A DNA stretch of 64,000 bases from Mytilus edulis (Eukaryota > Mollusca > Bivalvia > Mytilida > Mytilidae). The notes under the pieces are model-generated. The model worked only from the letters and a program-made list of their open reading frames with translations, was not told the DNA's origin and ran no database searches. Of the stretch, positions 11,258-22,194 are shown in pieces (position 1 is the first letter of the stretch; every line of letters begins with the position of its first letter). Position numbers and translations under genes: made by a program. The stretch spans positions 48,571,601 to 48,635,600 of the forward strand of contig NC_092356.1 of assembly GCF_963676685.1 (NCBI RefSeq), read 5' to 3'.

Positions 11258-11530
11258 GGTGGTACCCAACACTTGTACTAAAATTAATTTGGCTCGTTTA
11301 ATTTTTATAAAATTTGTCAAAGTACTTACTTTGACCCTTTAACAAAACTATAAAAAATTCAAAAAATTTTGAACCAACCGTTTTGTCAGAAAAATTACAC
11401 TGGTTATATAGCAGTTTGACAAACACCAATTTTTATCATTAAGAAGCTTTATATTCCCTTTACAACACTACGTAATCAAAACGTTTAGCTGACTTTACAG
11501 AGTTATCTCCCTGTAGTGTTAGGTACCACC
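11258..11530. mobile_element. 273-bp MITE with TTAA target duplication
   Basis: The ends are GGTGGTACCCAACACT and AGTGTTAGGTACCACC, inverted with one mismatch. TTAA flanks it on both sides (11254-11257 and 11531-11534). The sister duplicate at about 9212-9232 has the same flanks with a single TTAA and no insert, which directly demonstrates insertion with TTAA duplication. TTAA duplication is the hallmark of piggyBac-type transposases, though the end sequence is not the classic piggyBac terminus. There is no coding capacity. Confidence 0.85.
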
Positions 11531-11940
11531 TTAAGAACCAATCATTACGACACCATTATTGGGATATCCTTCACATAAACACAATAAAACTGTGATACAT
11601 ATACGTCCCATCATAATATAAGTTACAAGAGGAAGAAATACTATAATATTACTTTATGTTGAACAAATGTTACAGTCTTTACAGAACAAATTAGTATGAC
11701 ATGACGTATCAATGTAATATTTAAACTTGAAAAGTCGAAAACAAATTGAAAATGTCATGGCAAAAAAACAAAAAGGACAATAGTACATAAAACACAACAT
11801 AGAAAAACTAAAGACCGAGCAACATGAACCCGCTGAAAATCGCAGATGGGCTCATTTGCTCCTGAAGTGAAAACAATTCTTACTCCACATATGACACCCG
11901 TCGCTCAGCTAGAAACCGTCGATAAGTTTTATATACTCGG

Positions 11941-12687
11941 TTGTTACATTCGCGAAAAAGAGGACGGGATCGGTAATATCTTCAATTTCAGGTTCGATTT
12001 GAGAGATGCGCTAAACACAATCACCAGGAAAAAAGTATTTGGTGAGAGGATTAAGATGTTCGTTGTTAGTATGGGGTTTAAAGGTTGAAAGGGTTGAAAG
12101 AGACTATTATAGTTTGTATTTAAGCATTCATCTATCCTGAGTATTTTTTTCATTTATTTGTACTGCACTCATTTTAGCAGTATTGTTAACTTTGTCATAT
12201 AAGCTGGAGAGTTGGATAGCAATAAGGTTTAAAACATTATTTTATTTTCTTAAACTTAAACTGTCCTGTACCATGTAAGGAATATGGCAGTTGTTGTCAA
12301 ATATATATGTACGTAGGCGTTTGTGTAGCAGTTTAGTGTTGATGTTGTTCTGTCGTTTTCATCATCGGTTTTGGTTTGTGATCCGTATTTGTTCAAATCG
12401 AGTTATTGCTATTAAACCGCTGTATACTATTATATCCTTTATTCACGGTACCTAAGGGATAACGTTAGCTCCTTTTAATTTTTCATAAGGACCTGTTTGG
12501 AGCATTATATAGATAAGACAAGAAGTCGAACACATGTGTTTCTTTATTAAAAGAAAACATATCCCCAAACGATTTACTCCTCCAGAAAACAAGATACGCG
12601 TATCTTCGTTTGCTATTCTTTTTTATTCTTGAATAATCAAAATGAACATAGAAAGTAGTGGATGACATTATTGATGTATGTCCATAC
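11941..12687. other. Gene D intron 2, upstream part
   Basis: The intron between exon 2 (12688) and exon 3 (10968). Besides the R3 repeat end it contains AT-rich DNA. Plus-strand and minus-strand frames at 12.48-12.67 kb have no splice context or domain features. Confidence 0.5.
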
Positions 12688-12864
12688 CAAGAAATAGTTC
12701 AAAATATGATTGCTTCTGTTGAGATTCCACGGCAGCCAATGACGCTCCTTCGTTTTTACAGTCCTGTTTTATGATTCCGTATTTCGCTCTTCTAATCGTG
12801 TTTGAAGTGTAGCAAAAGTCTAATGGTCTGTATAGTAATGCGCCAATTGGACAGCGTCCATCCC
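12688..12864 (-). CDS. Gene D exon 2: N-terminal half of C-type lectin domain
   Basis: A 177-nt exon with acceptor TATTGCAG and donor G|GTATGG, phase 1 at both ends. It encodes DGRCPIGALLYRPLDFCY, then a variable loop, IKQDCKNEGASLAAVESQQ and YFELFL. This is the first half of a long-form CTLD: the N-terminal cysteine pair (RCP and FCY), the first domain cysteine in the alpha helix (QDC) and the GASLAAVES block that is the family's conserved helix motif. The same 177-nt length recurs in genes A and C. It sits 2.07 kb after exon 1 and 1.72 kb before the nearer exon 3. Confidence 0.85.
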
Positions 12865-13236
12865 CTGCAATAGACAAAATCAGTTTGAAATAGATATGTA
12901 AGTACATCAAAGGTTAATGTATAATCAGTTTAATCTGTAATATCTCTTTCTGGCATACATGATTCAATGATAGCACTATTAGTTTATCACTTATCATATG
13001 CGACAATATCTGTAAAAAGTAAAATAACAAATATATCGAACACCAATGGAAATTCAAAACGGAAAGTCCTTTATTAAATTGCATAATCAAGAACCAAACA
13101 AGCAAACGCCATATTCCGGACTTGGTACAGGCATTTCTTTATGTAGGAAAATGGTGGATAAAACTTTTTTTATAAAATAAAAAAAAAAATTAACGATACT
13201 TATGGTTTTATCTAAAGACAAAAAATGACGGAAATA
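12865..13236. repeat. Gene D intron 1, with R5-type repeat in reverse
   Basis: At about 13040-13140 the sequence 'ggaaattcaaaacggaaagt' through 'ggacttggtacaggcattt' matches R5 repeats at 14.0, 15.8, 23.6, 26.4 and 29.2 kb and, in the other orientation, at 33.9 and 36.5 kb. The rest is intron with nothing else visible. Confidence 0.5.
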
Positions 13237-13510
13237 AACTCATCATACATACCCGGATTGAAATTTGTAATTTACGCCAGACGCACGTTTCGTCTACAAA
13301 ACACTCATCAATGACTCTCGAATCAAAAAATGTTAAAAGGCCGAATAAAGTACGAAGTTGACGAGCAATGAGGACCAAAAATTCCTAAAAATTTGCCAAA
13401 TACAGCTTAGGTAATCTATTCCTGAGGTAGAAAAGCCTTGATATTTACAAAATATTGTTAACAGTTTTCTTATAATATGAACATATCAATGATAACTCCA
13501 GTCAACACTT
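13237..13510 (+). repeat. R2 interspersed repeat in gene D intron 1
   Basis: Contains 'acgccagacgcacgtttcg', 'gtacgaagttgacgagcaat', 'tacagcttaggtaat' and 'gtagaaaagccttga', the R2 block order. It ends near 'ccagtcaacacttga'. Confidence 0.65.
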
Positions 13511-14096
13511 GAATTCGTATGAATTACGATTTTAAGCGTCCAGAGGATGAATGTCTCCTCATATACCGCATAGCCCGCTATGCAAATCAACACCCAGTAA
13601 AATTGTGACAATCTAGAATAGGACACAACCGATAAATGTACGGTTTAGACGACTATTCTGGTACTTGAAGATCTAAGACCTTCAAAACATGCCTCTTGTT
13701 AGTGGCGAAACAGACACATTGTATTGGTCTACTTATTTAAAATGGTGATCGTAAAGATAAAACTAATGCACTGTACCTTATCCTTACTATGTGTAGGATC
13801 ATTTTTTTTACATGAGAAGTCCGTATAGTGTTTACATGTATGCGTGTAACATATGGGTCAAATCAATTATTGAAATGGTTTTTCCGCTAGTGACTCCCTA
13901 CTTTCACATCCAAATGTTGACATTTTTTTATTTATTTTAATAACTGAACATTACAGCACATCATACGACTCTAGGAAACAGAAAGTCCTCTTACCAATGG
14001 CAAAATTAAAAGCTGTAACCAATCAAACGAATGGATAATAAACTGTCATTTACCTGACTTGGTACAAGCATTTTCTGATGAAAAAAATTCATAATT

Positions 14097-14430
14097 AGAT
14101 ATAGGAAGATGTGGTGTGAGTGCCAATGAGACAACTCTCCATCCAAATAACAATGTAAAAAAAAGTAAACCAGTATAGGTCAATGTACAGCCTTCAACAA
14201 GGAGCCTTGGCTCACATCGAACAAGAAGCTATAAAGGGCCCCAAAATTACTAGTGTAAAACCATGCAAACGGGAAAACAAACGGTCTTATCTATATAAAA
14301 TAAAAAAAACGAGAAACGAGATACACGTATAAATTACATAAACAAACGACAACTACTGTACATCAGATTCTTGACTTAGGACAGGTGCAAACATTTGCAG
14401 CGCGATTAAATGTTTTAATGGATCCAAACC
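14097..14430 (+). repeat. R1 interspersed repeat, long copy
   Basis: Begins 'ataggaagatgtggtgtgag' and continues with 'gacaactctccatcc', 'cagccttcaacaaggag', 'gcaaacgggaaaac' and 'gacttaggacaggtgcaaac'. It is the longest R1 copy in the window and shares its second half with the copy at 57.4 kb. It lies inside gene D intron 1. Confidence 0.65.
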
Positions 14431-14936
14431 TTCCTGTTTTCTGAAACAATAGCATAACATCACAACATTGAAAAACACACGATAAAATATCAATTGGCAG
14501 GCTTAACTCAATCAAAAAACGTACATTAATACACTATAAACGAATAAATTTGATCTGCGATATCTGAATGCAAATGAAAACCTGGTTTTATAGCTAGTTA
14601 ATCCTCTCACTTGTATGCCAGTCGCATAAAATTCCATTGTCTTGACACCGATGTGTGAACAAAACAGACTGATATGATAGGTAAAAATGTCAAAAATAGG
14701 GACACAGCAGTAAAGATTGTGCCACAATTTTAATCAGTATATGTAAACAATCATGTATGTAACAAAACGCACAAAAATACAAATAGAAAAATACTGACTT
14801 AATTAGCGTATTATTATTTTAAAATTCTGATTGTAAAAATGTTTGACTGCAGTAACAATATATTGTATTTTATTTTTGCTAAATTGTAGTACATTTCTCA
14901 TTAATTCTTTTTTTAAATTCAAAAATAATTATTTAC

Positions 14937-15270
14937 CATCATTGATGACATAATGAGTCCATCCAATACCAGATTGTGTAGATGTGTATTTAAAATCCTT
15001 TAAATGCAATAAACAATGTTTTGTAAAATCGTTGTAGAAAAAGGTTACACAATGGTTGTTTAGTATACAAATGGCAAAACATCCTATTTTTGAAGACACA
15101 TAATCGGTCTGAACTGCTCCAGTTAACTGAAATCTTCCACTTTGCTCTGGCTTAATCAGAGCTTGAAATCTTTTGCTTTGCTGTAATGATAGGCAACTAT
15201 ATACCAAGTAAATGTAAAAAACTGCCGAAACATGTAAGCATTTAGACATTAAAATCATTGTAATAAGCAT
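14937..15270 (-). CDS. Gene D exon 1: signal peptide and PAN/apple-like domain
   Basis: ATG at 15270 opens a 334-nt exon ending at donor GATG|GTAAAT in phase 1. The first roughly 30 residues are hydrophobic and signal-peptide like (MLITMILMSKCLHVSAVFYI and on), with alternative in-frame ATGs at codons 5 and 8. The domain that follows has the spacing C-x3-C-x5-C-x11-C, with GCFAIC, NNHCVTFFYN and KHCLLH, which matches PAN/apple modules (the 'C-x-x-F-x-YN' core). It closes with GWTHYVINDG at the splice site. Spliced to exons 2 and 3 it gives a 249-aa protein (252 aa with the 8661 exon). This exon is about 90 percent identical to gene C exon 1. The likely role is extracellular recognition or adhesion, inferred from the domains. 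Confidence 0.85.
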
Positions 15271-15310
15271 TCAGACCCGGGTTGACATTGAAAATTTATC
15301 TCAGTACTTC

Positions 15311-15318
15311 TATTTATA
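15311..15318 (-). promoter_or_regulatory. TATA box candidate of gene D
   Basis: TATAAATA on the minus strand, 41 to 48 bp upstream of the ATG. The homologous upstream region of gene C has TATAAAAGG. The spacing implies a very short 5' UTR, which may favour an internal ATG. Confidence 0.4.
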
Positions 15319-15645
15319 GAGAAAATGAAATATAATTATAATAAGATACAACTACGTAGGTAGGATTATATCACTAATTGAATATAATGTATGATAGACT
15401 GTTAAAAGGTTGTTTTTCCGAATGCGCATACGCTAATTCTTACTTTAGATCGAGGCTGAAAATATACGATCCTTAAAAGACAACAATAATCAATCTTCTT
15501 TTAAACTACTTTTTCAAATGAATCGAGTTTAAAAGAATGGAGTGAATGGAGTTAAAAAGATTAACAGCTTTAGATTAAGCACATTCATCAAGTTTTAATT
15601 TACTTTAAAGCAGTATTATTCATTGTTGTTTTACTTTCTTTTCAA

Positions 15646-15850
15646 AAGCAGAATATGAGGTATGATTGCCAATGAGAAATCTATGCATCCAAGTTCATAA
15701 AGTGGATGTTAAAAGTTAACCAAAAAAACGAACTTCAAGGAAAATTCACACCGTAAAGTCCCTTGTCAATGACAAAATTAAAAGCTATAACACATCAAAC
15801 GAACGAAAAACAACTGTCATATTCTTGACTTTGTACAGGAGTTTTTTGTA
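15646..15850 (+). repeat. R1 core and R5 repeat pieces upstream of gene D
   Basis: 'gaggtatgattgccaatgag' is an R1-like core, followed by R5-like 'aaaattcacaccgtaaagtc' and 'aagctataacacatcaaac'. The same arrangement occurs upstream of gene C at about 26310-26515, so these repeats predate the C/D duplication. Confidence 0.55.
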
Positions 15851-17810
15851 CTAGAACACACCCGCGAAATCGCGAGGAAGGAGAGCGTATGTAAACTGTA
15901 AAAAAAAATCTACTGTAGAAATTCAGGAGCGGTATCGAAAGTCAAAGGTACTTGGGGACTGGGCACATTGTTTTGCACTCCCCTTTTTTTCCAAATACCG
16001 ATTTTTATTCCTTCTGTTTTCTGTTTACTATGAACATACATATATATACTATACCCCCCTCTCCCGTTAACAATTGGAATGTATAGTAAATTATAGCAAA
16101 CACAATTTATTCATAGTAGATGTATCTAGTATACATAATATCAGTGACCGCCGTGGATATTAAACTATTGGAATTCATAGTAAATAGCAAATACACTTTG
16201 TTTCTAGTATATATATATATGATATAGTATACAGAAAACGCGAAAATAATTGTCCTGTCCCTAGTACTTATGCAAATTATGTTTAATTCTAAAACAGGCC
16301 TAAAGGACAGCGGAATTATTTTATATTTCTCAAAAAGCTAGTCCGATGACGAAAACAATATCTGAACGCCTTTATTTTCGTTTTCCTCCCAAAATAACCG
16401 AAACTGAAATACTTTAAGCAAGGATAATAAATGCTAGAACAAACCCGCGAAATTGCGGGCATTCAGAGCGTGGTTGAAAGTATGTAAAGTGTTGTAGGAT
16501 GAGTTTTGTAAAAAGATTTAATGAATGGAGAATTTCAGGAAAGGTATCAAAAGTAATGGGTACTTGGGGACATGATAATTGTTTTTTTTAACCCCTCTAC
16601 CTTTATCCTAAAAATTTCCACAATTTGGTTTCTATTTATTTCAATATTAACATACGTTTAGTATATTATGACCGGACTATTTGCACTTTGCAATGAAATA
16701 GTTTTTAAACAACCTTTTAGTTATTCATTTGTTTTAATGTATATTTAGGTTTTGCATTTATTTAATTATTCTAGACTTTGTCGTAAATTTAGGCATAAGT
16801 GTTCTACACGGATTATGTGTTATAATCCTGGACAAATGTCTTAAAAGCATTTACTCTATTTATTTAGTTATTTATTCTCTATGACAGTTTGGACTATAAT
16901 TTACAGTTACGTGTCGGACACTAATTACTCATTTAATCTATTGTAATTTCTAATTTGTCATCTGTTAATCTCCTTAATCCTTTAATTGCTTGTGCTTATA
17001 TATACATATTGCTTTTTTTGTATGTTACATGACATTTACTTTGGAGCTTGTTGTTCGGTCTTGCCGGACTGCTGAAATAAAAGTTTAAGGAGCGAAATTT
17101 TCCTTCGCGATTTACCATTAGTTGGAACGACATTTCTTCCGGCTATGATATTATGAACATTTATTACTGTAAATAAAGTGTCTTTGCTTTTTACTTTCAA
17201 TTCTCAGTTTACTAATTAATTCACGGCGGTCATTGATATATTATTGAGACCCTCTATATTTAATATACTTAGTGACACGATGAATTTTTGTTAAAGATTT
17301 TATGTGTGCATTTTTTGGAAAAGGTATCATTTGGGACAGGACAATTGTTTTTCTAGCCTGTCTCCTCTTTTTTCCAACAAAAAACCCCTATTTGGTTTGT
17401 TTTCTATTAATTTAAATGATGTCAGCGTTTATTTGTATATTATTCAATATCATGATCATATATCGAGAACATTCATTACTATACATAAAGTGTATTTGCT
17501 TTTTACTACATAGATCAATTCACAGTTTACTAATCCATTTACGGTGGTTATTGGCAAATTATATAGAACCTCTCTATTAATAAACTCTGTGCCCGACCGT
17601 GGATAGTAAATTTGAAAATGATAGCAGATGGCAAATACACTTTATTCATAGTATTTGTATAGTCATAGTACAGAAAAACGCAAACCAGAAGTCTAGTCGG
17701 ATGCATTTCTTTTTTGTTTTTCTCCCAAAATAACCCAAACAGAATGATCATAAGAATGGATGACAAATGCGACTATACATGATATCTATAGGACACAGAG
17801 GCATGATGAT
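15850..17810 (+). mobile_element. Composite R4 element of about 2 kb with GC hairpin ends
   Basis: Starts 'gtactagaacacacccgcga' and ends near 'ctataggacacagaggcatg'. Hairpin words CCCGCGAAATCGCGAG (15861) and CCCGCGAAATTGCGGG (16444) head two internal copies, and a third diverged copy occupies about 17295-17800. A single short copy lies reversed at 39010-39550, with the same two ends. The homologous spot upstream of gene C (about 26515) goes directly from 'cgtacaggagtt' to 'gactgagttaaaca', so this block is an insertion in the D lineage. No transposase is seen. A segment at 16660-17080 ends 'ctgaaataaaag', like a retroelement 3' end. Confidence 0.6.
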
Positions 17811-17814
17811 GAAT

Positions 17815-19740
17815 TTATTGTTGAAGGAAGAGAAGCGACACACAAAATGAGTTCTTCTCGAAGATGACTGAGTTAAACATGCTTGTGAGCACTCAATCAT
17901 CCTTTTGGACATTGGTTGTTACAGCGCAAAATAAGAAAAAAAAACTATAAAACATCAGTTGAAAAATAATAAACTTTGAGATCGAAACACTAGATATGAA
18001 AAAAAGAAAGATGAAGACTATGAAATATATGGGACGGGGACACATCTACTGCATCCATATAGCAAGTAAAAAAGAACTGCGGTTAATAAATTAGGGGATA
18101 TGGTATGATTGCAAATTAGACAAATCTCCAAAAGAGACCGGATAAAGAACTAGATCATTGAAATAATCGAATCTATAAACAGCTCTTTCACTAGCAAATA
18201 ACGGCAAACACTACATTCTTCTTATCACTTATTTTGATTACCTCCTTTTCTCAATTGTGAAATATTAACTGAGTGCGGATTATAAGAGGGGATAAAAAAC
18301 AACTTGCAAGTTTGATGGTATCACGATATTAAAAGGGACAATTTAATTTACTCCAAGGACACAATATATATATAGCAGACATTTTGTGCATGCAAGCAAA
18401 ATACGACCACTTATAAATAAAAAGTTATGGCATTTCTATGATGATAGTTAGTGTAAAGCAGGGACGAAAGATACCAGGTGGAAAGTCAAACTCATAGATT
18501 AAAAGTAAACTGACAAAAAACTAAAATTGAAAAGACAAACAGACAACTAATAGTACAGAAGACACAACAAAGAAAACTAAACCTTACCAACACGAACTTC
18601 ACCAAAAACTTGATCTCAGGTGCTCTGGAAGGGTAAGCATATCCTGCTCCATATGTGGCACCCGTCGTGCTGCATCTGTAACAGATGAAAAATCTTGACC
18701 AAAATAATTCAATACTAGAAACTTTCTTCTCTAAGGACTGGCTTCCATATGGAAAACTCTCAATGGTTAATGTCCTCGTAAAAAACCAAACGATACTCTG
18801 ATTGTTTTTTAATTAAAAAGATACTTTTTTTTAGAGAAGACTTGATGATAAGCACCTATCCACTGATTTAGAATCCATCCCTCATAAAGATTCTTATAAA
18901 GAGGCAAGAACAGTTTACAAATGTTTATATTTTATAAATCACCAAGAAGGTACTAATCTTGGCAAAATGTTGAAACTCAAATGAACAAAGAACGTATGTA
19001 TATAACCGTCTTATGATATGTATGCGTCCCCTCCAGGCAATCCAGTATTAGTAAAATTAGCAAAATTGTAACAATTGGGTATAGGATGCAATCAGTAAAT
19101 ATACAGATCAGATGACTATTCTTTAACATATCAAGGCAGTATAAATATTTAATAAATAGATAAGATGAGTTAAGGCAAGTCTTCTATACAGATAATGCTT
19201 TAATGTTATATAAGCTTTGGATTTCAAATATTTTGGCCACGAGGATCACTGAAGAGACATGTATTGTCGAAATGCGCATCTGGTGCAGGAAAACTGGTAC
19301 CGTTAATATCATTAACTAATTACATTTTAAAATATAACCTTGTTGTGATAGTTGTTTTCCATTCGTTTGATGTATTTTGAAATTTCTATTTGGTAAAGAA
19401 CTTTTCCTTTTGAATTTTCCTTGTAGTCTTTTTGATATTTTTGTTATTAACTTTGTAGCAAGATTGTATTTCACAATGGTAATAAGCTAATTGTAAAGTG
19501 ATGTAAAGCCAGGAAATGTATAAGGCTAGAAACGATAATCTTCTTACAAACTGTTTTTTTTTTACAGATTAATATACGGAAGTCGAAAGAAATTGAATAG
19601 AGTGAAAGGATAGATGAGATCCATGCAGTACAATAGTTAAAATATGATAAAAGTCTTATAACACGAATAAGAAATATCCAATCAGAACGATGTTTTGATA
19701 CGGTCAACAATATATGATGAATGGATCAAATAGATTGTTT
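17815..19740. repeat. Upstream part of the C/D segmental duplication (D side)
   Basis: Blocks such as 'tgagttaaacatg', 'agcactcaatcatcc', 'aaacactagatatgaaaa', 'tatacagatcagatgac' and 'gctaattgtaaagtgatg' recur in the same order at 26525-28140 upstream of gene C. R5-like and R3-like repeats are embedded. No exon is recognised. Confidence 0.65.
18470..18760 (+). repeat. R3 interspersed repeat
   Basis: Reads 'ataccaggtggaaagtcaaa', 'aaactgacaaaaaac', 'gaacttcaccaaaaac', 'tcaggtgctctggaagggta' and 'atgtggcacccgtcgtgctg'. The reverse complement of the same blocks is at 39.97-40.20 kb. Confidence 0.65.
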
Positions 19741-19924
19741 GTCAGACGGTACCAAACAAGTGGGGTTCACAAAGTTTCACTCTGGTACTAGGTTGGTACA
19801 CAAGGTGTTATTGTCCGAATACTCCAAATAATAATTTGAGTAATTTTAGTAGAAAACAACAATGCGTTATACATGGAAAGCAACCTACGCTTCAAAAGTA
19901 TAGGGGGAGGGTTGAGATCTCATA

Positions 19925-20215
19925 AACATGTTTAACCCCGCCGCATTTTTGCTTCTGTCCCAAGTCAGGAGCCTCTGGTCTTTGTTAGTCTTGTATTTTT
20001 TTAATTTTAGTTTCTTGTGTACAATTCGGAAATTAGTATGGCGGTCATTATCACTGAACTAGTATATATTTGTTTAGGGGCCAGCTGAAGGACGCCGCCG
20101 GGTGCGGGAGTGTCTCACTACATTGAAGACCTGTTAGCGACCTTCTGCTGTTGTTTTGTCTATGGTCGGGTTGTTGTCTCTTTGACATATTCCCCATTTC
20201 CATTCTCAATTTTAT
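19925..20215 (-). repeat. GC-richer interspersed repeat R6
   Basis: Contains 'ccccgccgcatttttgcttc', 'tgtcccaagtcaggagcctc', 'ctgaaggacgccgccgggtg' and 'ggttgttgtctctttgacat'. It is distinctly richer in GC than its surroundings. The word 'cccaagtcaggagcct' is shared, inverted, with the tail of the R1 copy at 57.6 kb. Frames inside it are not genes. Confidence 0.55.
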
Positions 20216-20609
20216 ATCTACCCACAATTTCACAAAACACGCACTTTCGAAAACTGAGACGACTTTTGATAGGCATTTAATCAATAAGCTTCTAAGCATG
20301 ACGTTGTCAGTTTATTTTTCGACTTATGAGTTTAAATGTCCCTTTTGATATCTAAAGTCGCTCTTTTCTGTTAAACTAAAATGTATAATCTTAATCAATT
20401 TTCCCCTGAACATAACATTAATTGGCAATGTGTTTGTGATAAACGATGTAGATAGATTCTCTGGATAATGTAATATTATCTGTACATTTCTAAGGTTCTA
20501 ATGAATGAAAATTTAACAAAAATTATGTGCCTTCCAAACGGGTCAAACGGGCATTCACTTGTTCAATTTTTTTCGTGGTCAAAAGGTCAGAGAAATGAAA
20601 GTCGATAAA

Positions 20610-21035
20610 AGTAATCAAACGCGCGTCTGGCGTACTAAATTATAATCCTGGTACCTTTGATATAACTATTTACACCACTGGGTCGATGCCACTGCTGGTG
20701 GACGTTTCGTCCCCGAGGGTATCACCAGCCCAGTAGTCAACACTTCGGTGTTGACATGAATATCAATACATGCAATAATAAGGTCATTTTTACAAATTTC
20801 CTGTTAACAAAACTTTGAATTTTTCGAAAAACTAAGGATTTTCTTATCCCAGGCATAGCCTACCTTAGCCGTATTTTGCACAACTTTTTGGAATTTTGGA
20901 TCCTCAATGCTCTTCAACTTTTTACTTGTTCGGTCTAATAATTATTTTGATATGAACGTCACTGATGAGTCTTGTGTAGACGAAACGCGCGTCTGGCGTA
21001 CTAAATTATAATCCTGGTACCTTTGATAACTAATT
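20610..21035 (-). repeat. R2 interspersed repeat, full length with duplicated end
   Basis: Reverse orientation. The word 'cgcgcgtctggcgtactaaa' followed by 'ttataatcctggtaccttt' occurs twice, at about 20621 and 20986, so the element is either two copies in tandem or one copy with the terminal block repeated. Between them are all the R2 blocks. Confidence 0.7.
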
Positions 21036-21320
21036 AATCCCGGTTTTGATCCGTAAACATGTGATACCAGTTGTTGAGTATATAAAGAAAGTTTATTAAA
21101 GAAATAAAGTAATGCATTGTTGAATTCGCGTTTTTTTCCCCTGTAGGTTCAGTAACTCATCATATGAATACCCTATTATGTAGTATATTGTAAAACAGCA
21201 GTTGTGCAATATAAGTTTTTTCTTAACAAAGAAAAAAAGAAAATCGTTGAAACCATTGTTAGCGTGGAAACTTTACTTCATATACATAAGGAGTTAAAAA
21301 CATAACTGAGCATGAAAATG

Positions 21321-21554
21321 CTATATACGTTTTATTTCGCACACATACATGCAGGCAATATTAATGTTATAGCTATAAATATCGAACCATTCGTCGTTCG
21401 TCGTTATTGAAAATCTCTAAACACATTAAGTCTGGGCCATCTGGCTCCCTCCAATACCAGTTGAAATATGTCAATAGCGTCCCGTCATCTAATGTCCAAG
21501 TATTGTGCACTTTTTCCTCACCAGCAACGCAAACTTGGGCATGGGGTCGTTCAG
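21321..21554 (-). pseudogene. Gene C exon 3, frameshifted C-type lectin half-domain
   Basis: Acceptor TAATTTTCAG, phase 1, then ERPHAQVCVAGEE, WTLDDGTLL, FNWYWREPD and MCLEI as in gene D. At 21391-21404 the 7-mer TCGTCGT is present twice in tandem (once in all sister exons), which shifts the frame and ends translation at 21373-21375. The product would be 230 aa and lacks the WFD strand and the last cysteines. The ancestral frame continues beyond the duplication to a stop at 21321-21323 and still encodes VCEIK, but the usual cysteine after WFDI is replaced by tyrosine, so the exon has probably drifted further. Exons 1 and 2 of this gene are intact. It is a pseudogene, or gives a truncated PAN plus partial lectin protein. 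Confidence 0.8.
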
Positions 21555-21689
21555 CTGAAAATTAGGAAAAAATGTTATATAATATTGATCGGTTTAACAA
21601 TACTAACACCATACCTTAATAAACAAGAGGCTGTAACAACGACAGCAAACCGGATTTATTAACATTTATTTGTGTCCTGGCAATATCAC

Positions 21690-22040
21690 AAGAACCACAA
21701 CCGATGAACGGTAAAAGTGAAAATTGTCAATATCAAATTTGACCTCCATTTTGTCATCAGTAACAACATATTAATATTTGAAAAGCTTTGATTGAACAGT
21801 TCATGCGCAAATGCACGGAAACGACTGGAAACGCCATTTTTCAAACTTTCAAGAATCATAACTCCTGAAGGGTAAAAATCAAAATCGTCATTATTGAACT
21901 TGACCTTCATTTTGTTGTCATTAACAACATATTAAAATTTTAAAAAGCTTTGGTTGAACGGTTCATGAGTAAATGAACGGACAATATTTGGTTGCCGACC
22001 GACCGACCGACCGCCCGCACGCCCGCCGTACATCCCTAAA
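21690..22040. repeat. Diverged tandem pair of period 161 bp with GACC microsatellite
   Basis: 'gtaaaagtgaaaattgtcaa' at 21711 and 'gtaaaaatcaaaatcgtca' at 21872 begin parallel blocks that both contain 'taacaacatatta' and 'aaaagctttg.ttgaac.gttcatg'. After the second copy comes (GACC)n followed by CCCGCACGCCCGCC. Similar pairs occur in the opposite sense near 62.0-62.3 and 63.5 kb. Confidence 0.6.
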
Positions 22041-22194
22041 TCAATAACAGACATTTTTGTCACAAAAAATCCGGTTAAAATGTTGTTGTGTTTTTTAGTG
22101 AAAAAAATACATGCCTAATAATTTAGTCTTAGCTGCATTATATTTATTAGTCTTTATTGGCTTTGAACTAGCTGTCAGTAACTGCAAAAGTGAC

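Larger units (their letters stand above)
10217..11938. repeat. Copy 2 of the tandem duplication of about 2 kb
   Basis: Partner of 8232-10200. It carries the exon at 10730-10968 and, uniquely, the TTAA-flanked MITE at 11258-11530. The end of both copies is an R3-type repeat whose 80-codon open frame at 11846-12088 is repeat sequence, not a gene. Confidence 0.8.

Noticed and set aside
11846-12088. 80-codon plus-strand open frame
   Set aside because: It lies in the R3 repeat at the end of the duplicated segment and in the intron following it; the sister copy at about 10.1 kb does not keep the frame.
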